In this document: one piece after another, positions 6,910-10,425 of the stretch | Layout: every line of letters begins with the position of its first letter | How positions within the stretch are numbered: position 1 is the stretch's first letter | Assembly (NCBI GenBank): GCA_030754395.1 | Contig: JASMAJ010000018.1 | Span: 1 to 10,425 of the forward strand | From: Candidatus Thalassarchaeaceae archaeon | Lineage (GTDB): Archaea > Thermoplasmatota > Poseidoniia > Poseidoniales > Thalassarchaeaceae | DNA: 10,425 nucleotides | Direction of reading: 5' to 3' | The notes under the pieces: generated by a model | The model's database searches: none | Told to the model about the DNA's origin: nothing | The model's input: only the letters and a program-made list of their open reading frames with translations | Translations under genes and position numbers: made by a program

Positions 6910-6969
6910 GCCCGAACATGAAAGGTGAACGAAAAATAGGTTTACAAAATACATCGAACATGTTCGGGC
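6910..6969. promoter_or_regulatory. inverted repeat with palindrome upstream of the Cys/His-rich gene
   Basis: GCCCGAACATG at 6910-6920 is the exact reverse complement of CATGTTCGGGC at 6959-6969 (11-bp arms, 38-bp spacer). The right arm overlaps a perfect 12-bp palindrome CGAACATGTTCG at 6955-6966, and a partial copy CGAACAATG begins at 6969. The octamer CGAACATG therefore occurs twice in direct orientation, 42 bp apart. Sites of this form are typical of dimeric repressors. A stem with a 38-nt loop in the transcript is the alternative reading. Confidence 0.6.
6941..6951 (+). promoter_or_regulatory. possible TATA element of the gene at 7004
   Basis: TTTACAAAATA, preceded by an A-rich stretch that could be a BRE, would place a start near 6970 and leave a leader of about 34 nt. 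The 12-bp palindrome at 6955-6966 would then lie between TATA and start site, a common repressor position. Weak match to the archaeal consensus. Confidence 0.3.
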
Positions 6970-7003
6970 GAACAATGAGAGTTGTCCAAATTTAGCGAAA
7001 ATC

Positions 7004-7447
7004 ATGGGAATAGACCTTCACACGTTACGGGACGCCGATAGGTCATCCGCTGCCGATTGGGCAATAGTCCAGAAGAATTGGATGATGATTTGTGCTGATC
7101 ACGAAGAAGGGCATCCTTCTTTTTCATTAGGCGAGAGACTATTGAAACGTGGTGAACAAGTTCACTTCGTTTGTGCTGAATGTGCCTCTGATAGCCTGAA
7201 AGCTTGTGGGCAATTCATTCATGATTCAATTGAGAATGTTGATGAGGATGTAGAGATAATTACTCTACATGGTGTAGATGACCATTGGTCCTTCATCCCA
7301 AATCTTTCTCAGAGAATGCAGTGGTTTGGAGATATCAAAGCAATTTGGCCTGAAGCCGAATTAAACGATGAACGTTGGAACTCAGAACTGTATGACTACG
7401 GTATCGCTGTGGTAATCGGCAAGTCATTAGCCGAAGCACTTGACTAA
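7004..7447 (+). CDS. uncharacterised Cys/His-rich protein, possible zinc site
   Basis: I do not recognise this 147-residue, acidic, soluble protein (no signal peptide, no TM). Its notable feature is C-x2-H at Cys30/His33 followed 23 residues later by C-x2-C at Cys57/Cys60 (ICADHEEGHPS, then HFVCAECAS), with Cys68 close by. That arrangement suits a zinc knuckle or treble-clef metal site, but this is pattern only. A basic patch (RLLKRGEQ, 45-52) lies between the two pairs. The C-terminal half is Trp- and acid-rich (HWSFIPNL, 94-101; MQWFGDIKAIWPEAE, 105-119). The ATG at 7004 has no Shine-Dalgarno site; the region before it carries a palindromic element. It faces the crotonase gene 10 bp downstream tail to tail and seems to be monocistronic. 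Confidence 0.8.
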   Translation: MGIDLHTLRDADRSSAADWAIVQKNWMMICADHEEGHPSFSLGERLLKRGEQVHFVCAECASDSLKACGQFIHDSIENVDEDVEIITLHGVDDHWSFIPNLSQRMQWFGDIKAIWPEAELNDERWNSELYDYGIAVVIGKSLAEALD

Positions 7448-7457
7448 ATTTGATTAT

Positions 7458-8375
7458 TCACTTGCCTTCGAATCGAGGAGTTCTACGCTCGACATAAGCG
7501 GCAATTCCTTCCTTTGCGTCGGAACTGTTGAACAATGCAGCCTGAAGTTCACGCTCTAATGCAAGGTGATATTCGAAAGGCATCTCAGGTCCTGACTGGA
7601 CTGAACGCTTGATGTTTCCAACAGCTAAGGTGGCCTTGTAAGGTAGTGTGAATTGGCTGGCGTAATCTAGAACATCCTGTCTGAATTCTTCAAGAGATCC
7701 ATCCCACACATCGTTAATCAAATCCATCTCCTTTGCTTTCTCAAAGGCCATTAACTCGCCACTGACCATAAACTCAAGAGCTCTTGATTTACCAATAATT
7801 CGTGACAATCGGGCTGTTCCTCCTGTGCCTGCTAAGACACCTAAGTTGATTTCTGGAAGACCACACTTTCCGCTATCTTTGCGCGCGATTCGGATATCGC
7901 AGGCCATGGCGATTTCAAGTCCGCCACCTACTGCATGACCATTGATAGCACAGATTACCAGTTTTGGAGTCTGTTCAAGACGACTTAGAGTTTCATTCGC
8001 ATGTAGGCAGAAATTGTACTTGAATCCAGGTGTAACTGAGTTCAGCATTTGAATTGAAGCACCGGCAGAGAAGAACTTGTGTCCGTTTCCTGTGAACAAA
8101 ATTACACTTACATCGTCATCAAAACGAGCCTTTACAACTGCAGTATCAATATCTCTCATCATTTCGTGAGTGTATGTGTTCGGTCCAACCTCGTCTCCTT
8201 CTAGAGGTGCTCCAGAAGAATTTGAGGCAAGTTCGATAATCGCGATTCCATTTTCAGTGACTCCATAGTTCACTAATTTGTTCGGCATTGGCTCCAAGGT
8301 CGGCCATGATGTCATGGTCTTGCCAGTGAAAGCCGCATTATCAATCACTCGGAGAGTGAAATAAGCCTCAAGCAT
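7458..8375 (-). CDS. enoyl-CoA hydratase/isomerase family protein
   Basis: A second crotonase-fold protein, only modestly similar to the one at 5220-6056, so not a recent duplicate. In 305 residues: FFSAGASIQML (101-111; oxyanion loop with Ser108 where AGAD is usual), GHAVGGGLEIAMACDIRIA (146-164) and LPEINLGVLAGTGGTARL (173-190). Both hydratase glutamates are present (Glu154, Glu175). The stretch at 51-75 is longer than usual before the first helix. The ATG at 8375 overlaps the upstream flavoprotein's stop by 8 nt, which suggests translational coupling; however, the first 20-38 residues do not match the fold, so the ATG at 8315 (MTSWPTLEPMP) is a fair alternative, giving 285 residues and a gap of 52 bp. 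The substrate is unknown; pairing with a prenyl-reductase-like enzyme hints at isoprenoid or branched acyl chemistry. Confidence 0.91.
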   Translation of the reverse strand: MLEAYFTLRVIDNAAFTGKTMTSWPTLEPMPNKLVNYGVTENGIAIIELASNSSGAPLEGDEVGPNTYTHEMMRDIDTAVVKARFDDDVSVILFTGNGHKFFSAGASIQMLNSVTPGFKYNFCLHANETLSRLEQTPKLVICAINGHAVGGGLEIAMACDIRIARKDSGKCGLPEINLGVLAGTGGTARLSRIIGKSRALEFMVSGELMAFEKAKEMDLINDVWDGSLEEFRQDVLDYASQFTLPYKATLAVGNIKRSVQSGPEMPFEYHLALERELQAALFNSSDAKEGIAAYVERRTPRFEGK

Positions 8376-9591
8376 CAGATTCAGTAAAAGAAACAGCCCC
8401 GCCTCGACGTTGCATCAAACGCCATTCTTGCCCTATTTCTTGTGCTCTAGAACTTGGTTCCCAATTGTCACGGGATAAGGATTTTCGGAATGGCATTCTA
8501 GATACCATTCGTCCATCTGGTAGTCGCTTTCGCCGTAACATTCCTAATTTTACTATAGGCCATAATGAACGACGTAATATTCCCGGTTGATAGATCCACT
8601 TCATGAATTCTAATCCATCACCCTTGCGCTCTTGATCTTTCATCCAATAGTTTGCAACCATCTTGAACCCACGATTTCCTACCCGATTCAATAGAAAGCG
8701 GTTGATTGCACTCACTCGAACTAGAGGGACGAGCCTTCTTCTGATTTGTTTTTCATAATCTTCATTTCTAGTTATGGAATGAGCTGCCATCACTCCACTA
8801 GTTATGGCATATCGCATTCCGAATCCCCACATGAAATCTTGTAGTCCGCCAGCCTCTCCTACGTAGTATCGACCATCGTGGATATATTTGTCAGGAATTG
8901 AAAAATCACCTTTACCCCCTACTCTTTTGATAGGAATTCTATTCAATTCATAGTGTTCTTCATACCATGCAATTGTTTCGTTCAGATATCGTGCAGATTT
9001 CTTCTGTTGTCGCCAAAGGCAAGTGCAAATCAAACCAATTCCATCAATGATTATTAGATACGAATATGCTCCCGGTGCGAGTTTATCATTCAGTTGGAAT
9101 GTAACGTGATTTGGATGATCTGTGTGAAAAATTTCTCCGAACGCAATTGCACTTGAGTCCTTAGGACCTGCTGCAATAATGTCACATTCATCAGGAGATT
9201 TCCTAGTTTCATAGTGAATAGTTGCTCCAGCATCTTGAGCCATGCGCTTGAATCCTTGGTCAATGCAATGCTCATCAGTTCCTCGTTCAACTACACGAAA
9301 AGCAATCCCATCTGTTTTCGGATTAGTTATCTCATCGTCTGGGTGGACTAAGTCAATGATATCAAAATCATTAGATTTGAACTGATCGGGGTTAAGTCCC
9401 CACTCTCGCATTTCATCGAAGAAGTCTGTATCACTAGTCCAATTCTCTAATCCTTGGAAATCACCATCAAAGCGAGCACCTGAATCCTTTCGAATCTCAT
9501 GAACATGAACCTCATATCCTTCTTTTGCTAGAATCGTTGCTGCTGAGAGTCCAGAAAGACCCGCGCCTAGGATGTCGATACGTCGGGTCAT
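8368..9591 (-). CDS. FAD-dependent oxidoreductase, geranylgeranyl-reductase-like
   Basis: A flavoprotein of the NAD(P)/FAD Rossmann group, closest in layout to geranylgeranyl reductases, which saturate isoprenoid chains of archaeal membrane lipids. From the ATG at 9591 there are 407 residues. The protein opens with the dinucleotide fold MTRRIDILGAGLSGLSA (GxGxxG at 9-14), with Glu32 at the ribose-binding position (VHEIRK). Near the C-terminal third is the second FAD motif, YYVGEAGG (242-249), followed by WGFGMRYAITSGVMAA (255-270), the helix that follows it in this family. Glu246 replaces the usual Asp of GDAxG. A basic C-terminal tail (about 290-385) may attach to the membrane surface. The frame runs 44 codons further upstream to 9723, but those overlap moaE antisense and precede the Rossmann motif, so the inner ATG is preferred. 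Lipid saturation is inferred, not shown. Confidence 0.85.
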   Translation of the reverse strand: MTRRIDILGAGLSGLSAATILAKEGYEVHVHEIRKDSGARFDGDFQGLENWTSDTDFFDEMREWGLNPDQFKSNDFDIIDLVHPDDEITNPKTDGIAFRVVERGTDEHCIDQGFKRMAQDAGATIHYETRKSPDECDIIAAGPKDSSAIAFGEIFHTDHPNHVTFQLNDKLAPGAYSYLIIIDGIGLICTCLWRQQKKSARYLNETIAWYEEHYELNRIPIKRVGGKGDFSIPDKYIHDGRYYVGEAGGLQDFMWGFGMRYAITSGVMAAHSITRNEDYEKQIRRRLVPLVRVSAINRFLLNRVGNRGFKMVANYWMKDQERKGDGLEFMKWIYQPGILRRSLWPIVKLGMLRRKRLPDGRMVSRMPFRKSLSRDNWEPSSRAQEIGQEWRLMQRRGGAVSFTESDA

Positions 9592-9621
9592 GATAAGCCC
9601 AGAAGTGATCTGGCTTGAAGG

Positions 9622-9631
9622 GTTTCTATTA
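9622..9631 (+). promoter_or_regulatory. TATA-like element for moaE
   Basis: TTTCTATTAA is centred about 25 nt before the moaE ATG at 9651, the distance expected for a leaderless archaeal transcript. No Shine-Dalgarno-like site precedes that ATG. The same AT-rich patch could serve the divergent flavoprotein gene on the other strand. Confidence 0.4.
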
Positions 9632-9650
9632 ATTGTGGGGCATTGAAGCG

Positions 9651-10094
9651 ATGACGAGGGATGGCATAGGCGTGTCTGGTGTGATTGTCCGAGTAGAACC
9701 TCAGAATTTGGATGTAGAAGCATTGCGTGAGTTAGTTGAGACTGATGGGTGTGGAAGCATAGTATCCTTTGTTGGAATAACTAGAGGAGAAGCCGATGGA
9801 GCAGAAGTAAAAAGGTTAGAATTTGATGCTTGGAAAGAAAAATTAACCTCAGTACTTCATGATATTTCGACTCAAGCATTGGATAGATTCTCTGTAAATT
9901 TTGTTGTTATAGCACATAGGACCGGAGTGGTTGAACCCAAAGAACCAATTGTTTGCATTCATGTTTCAAGTAAACATCGAGATGAGGGATTCAAAGCTTG
10001 CTCTTGGCTAATTTCTGAATTGAAAGTGCAAGCACCATTGTGGAAAAAAGAAGTCAGAGATGACGGTGAATTCTGGAAAGCCGGTTTAGGATGA
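9651..10094 (+). CDS. moaE: molybdopterin synthase catalytic subunit MoaE
   Basis: MoaE is the large subunit of molybdopterin synthase, which with thiocarboxylated MoaD converts cyclic pyranopterin monophosphate to molybdopterin. From the ATG at 9651 the protein has 147 residues, normal for the family. Landmarks: GSIVSFVGITR (35-45), LEFDAWKE (56-63), IAHRTGVVEP (87-96), VSSKHRDEGFKA (105-116) and LKVQAPLWKKE (124-134). Lys125 and Lys132 have the same 7-residue spacing as the active-site lysines 119 and 126 of the E. coli enzyme, and the trailing FWKAG closes the domain. The frame extends to a TTG at 9633, but the ATG fits the family N-terminus better and has a TATA-like element at leaderless distance. 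moaD and other cofactor genes are not in the window. It is divergent from the flavoprotein by 59 bp. Confidence 0.93.
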   Translation: MTRDGIGVSGVIVRVEPQNLDVEALRELVETDGCGSIVSFVGITRGEADGAEVKRLEFDAWKEKLTSVLHDISTQALDRFSVNFVVIAHRTGVVEPKEPIVCIHVSSKHRDEGFKACSWLISELKVQAPLWKKEVRDDGEFWKAGLG

Positions 10095-10112
10095 TTCTCA
10101 CTTAGATTAGAT

Positions 10113-10424
10113 TCATTTTATCTGATTCACGACCGATGGTACATTTGAGGCAATACCTTCAACCATCATCCATCCGTGTCCTTTTACACCATCTCCAACT
10201 AATCGAATTCCTTCGATTCCCACATCCATAGGTAGTTCAGCACCCTGTGGTGCTCTATTACAAGGCCAATTCCTATGGTAGCTGTGTACACAAATCTCCT
10301 CTCCATAATCAGAAAGCCAAGGAATTGCTTCATACAATTCGTCTCTTCCTTTGTTTATTTCTGATTTTATTGATGCATCGGGAACGAACTGATGTGTAAT
10401 CATCAGATGTTTGCCCTCTGGTGC
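10113..10424 (-). CDS. FAD-dependent phytoene-desaturase/amine-oxidase-like protein, C-terminal part (5' truncated)
   Basis: The frame stays open to the window edge, so only the last 103 residues are visible. They begin APEGKHLM, as in the C-terminal region of carotenoid desaturases and related FAD amine oxidases, and contain GIRLVGDGVKGHGWMM (72-87), the C-terminal FAD-binding motif (G-D-G at 77-79) followed by the closing helix with its small residues. By family knowledge the product would be a two-domain flavoprotein of about 400-500 residues acting on isoprenoid or amine substrates; which one cannot be decided from this piece. The internal ATG at 10403 is not a credible start because conserved residues precede it. 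The gene converges on moaE with an 18-bp gap. Confidence 0.75.
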   Translation of the reverse strand, partial: APEGKHLMITHQFVPDASIKSEINKGRDELYEAIPWLSDYGEEICVHSYHRNWPCNRAPQGAELPMDVGIEGIRLVGDGVKGHGWMMVEGIASNVPSVVNQIK

Positions 10425-10425
10425 G

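Noticed and set aside
6955..6966. SOS/LexA box of the GAAC-N4-GTTC type
   Set aside because: Here the half-sites are separated by 2 bp, not 4, and LexA is not expected in an archaeon.
5220..8375. The two crotonases as a recent tandem duplication
   Set aside because: They share the fold motifs only; N-termini, insertions and the oxyanion loop differ, and they lie on opposite strands with unrelated genes between.
9592..9723. 44-codon N-terminal extension of the flavoprotein over the moaE start
   Set aside because: The Rossmann motif begins at the ATG at 9591 as in the family, the extension is low in fold-like sequence, and it overlaps moaE and its promoter antisense.

Overview
The window looks like a piece of a planktonic, AT-rich (about 40% GC by eye) euryarchaeal genome, most likely marine group II (Poseidoniia/Poseidoniales) or a close relative. 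This is inference. The supporting signs are an archaeal-type Bud32 kinase next to an ITPase, a geranylgeranyl-reductase-like flavoprotein, archaeal TATA-like elements about 25-30 nt before some start codons, few clear Shine-Dalgarno sites, and a bacterial-type cold-shock protein in an otherwise archaeal setting. No rRNA, tRNA, CRISPR array, insertion sequence or phage gene was seen.

Layout. Positions 2-1834 (+) hold the 3' part of a membrane PAP2/AUR1-type lipid phosphatase or transferase with a large extracytoplasmic propeller-like domain. It converges on quinolinate synthase nadA (1845-2930, -). From a 59-bp divergent intergenic region a plus-strand run starts: bud32 (tRNA t6A, KEOPS kinase), rdgB (nucleotide-pool cleaning), a two-TM proline-rich coiled-coil protein of unknown function, then a crotonase-family enoyl-CoA hydratase with its own TATA-like element. 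This run meets a minus-strand pair, a small cold-shock protein and a two-CBS-domain protein.

The largest non-coding gap (6808-7003, 196 bp with the chosen CBS start) carries a 12-bp palindrome and an 11-bp inverted repeat, and lies before a plus-strand gene of unknown function with a possible zinc site (7004-7447). Next, on the minus strand, is an overlapping two-gene unit: a FAD-dependent geranylgeranyl-reductase-like oxidoreductase followed by a second crotonase (7458-9591). A 59-bp divergent region separates it from moaE (9651-10094, +), which converges on the 3' end of a carotenoid-desaturase-like flavoprotein that runs off the window.

Most of the content is housekeeping: NAD synthesis, tRNA modification, nucleotide hygiene, molybdenum cofactor, acyl-CoA and isoprenoid chemistry. 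The less ordinary parts are the PAP2-propeller fusion, the polyproline membrane protein, the uncharacterised Cys/His protein with a palindromic upstream region, and the flavoprotein-crotonase overlap. I did not find a convincing new multi-gene system.
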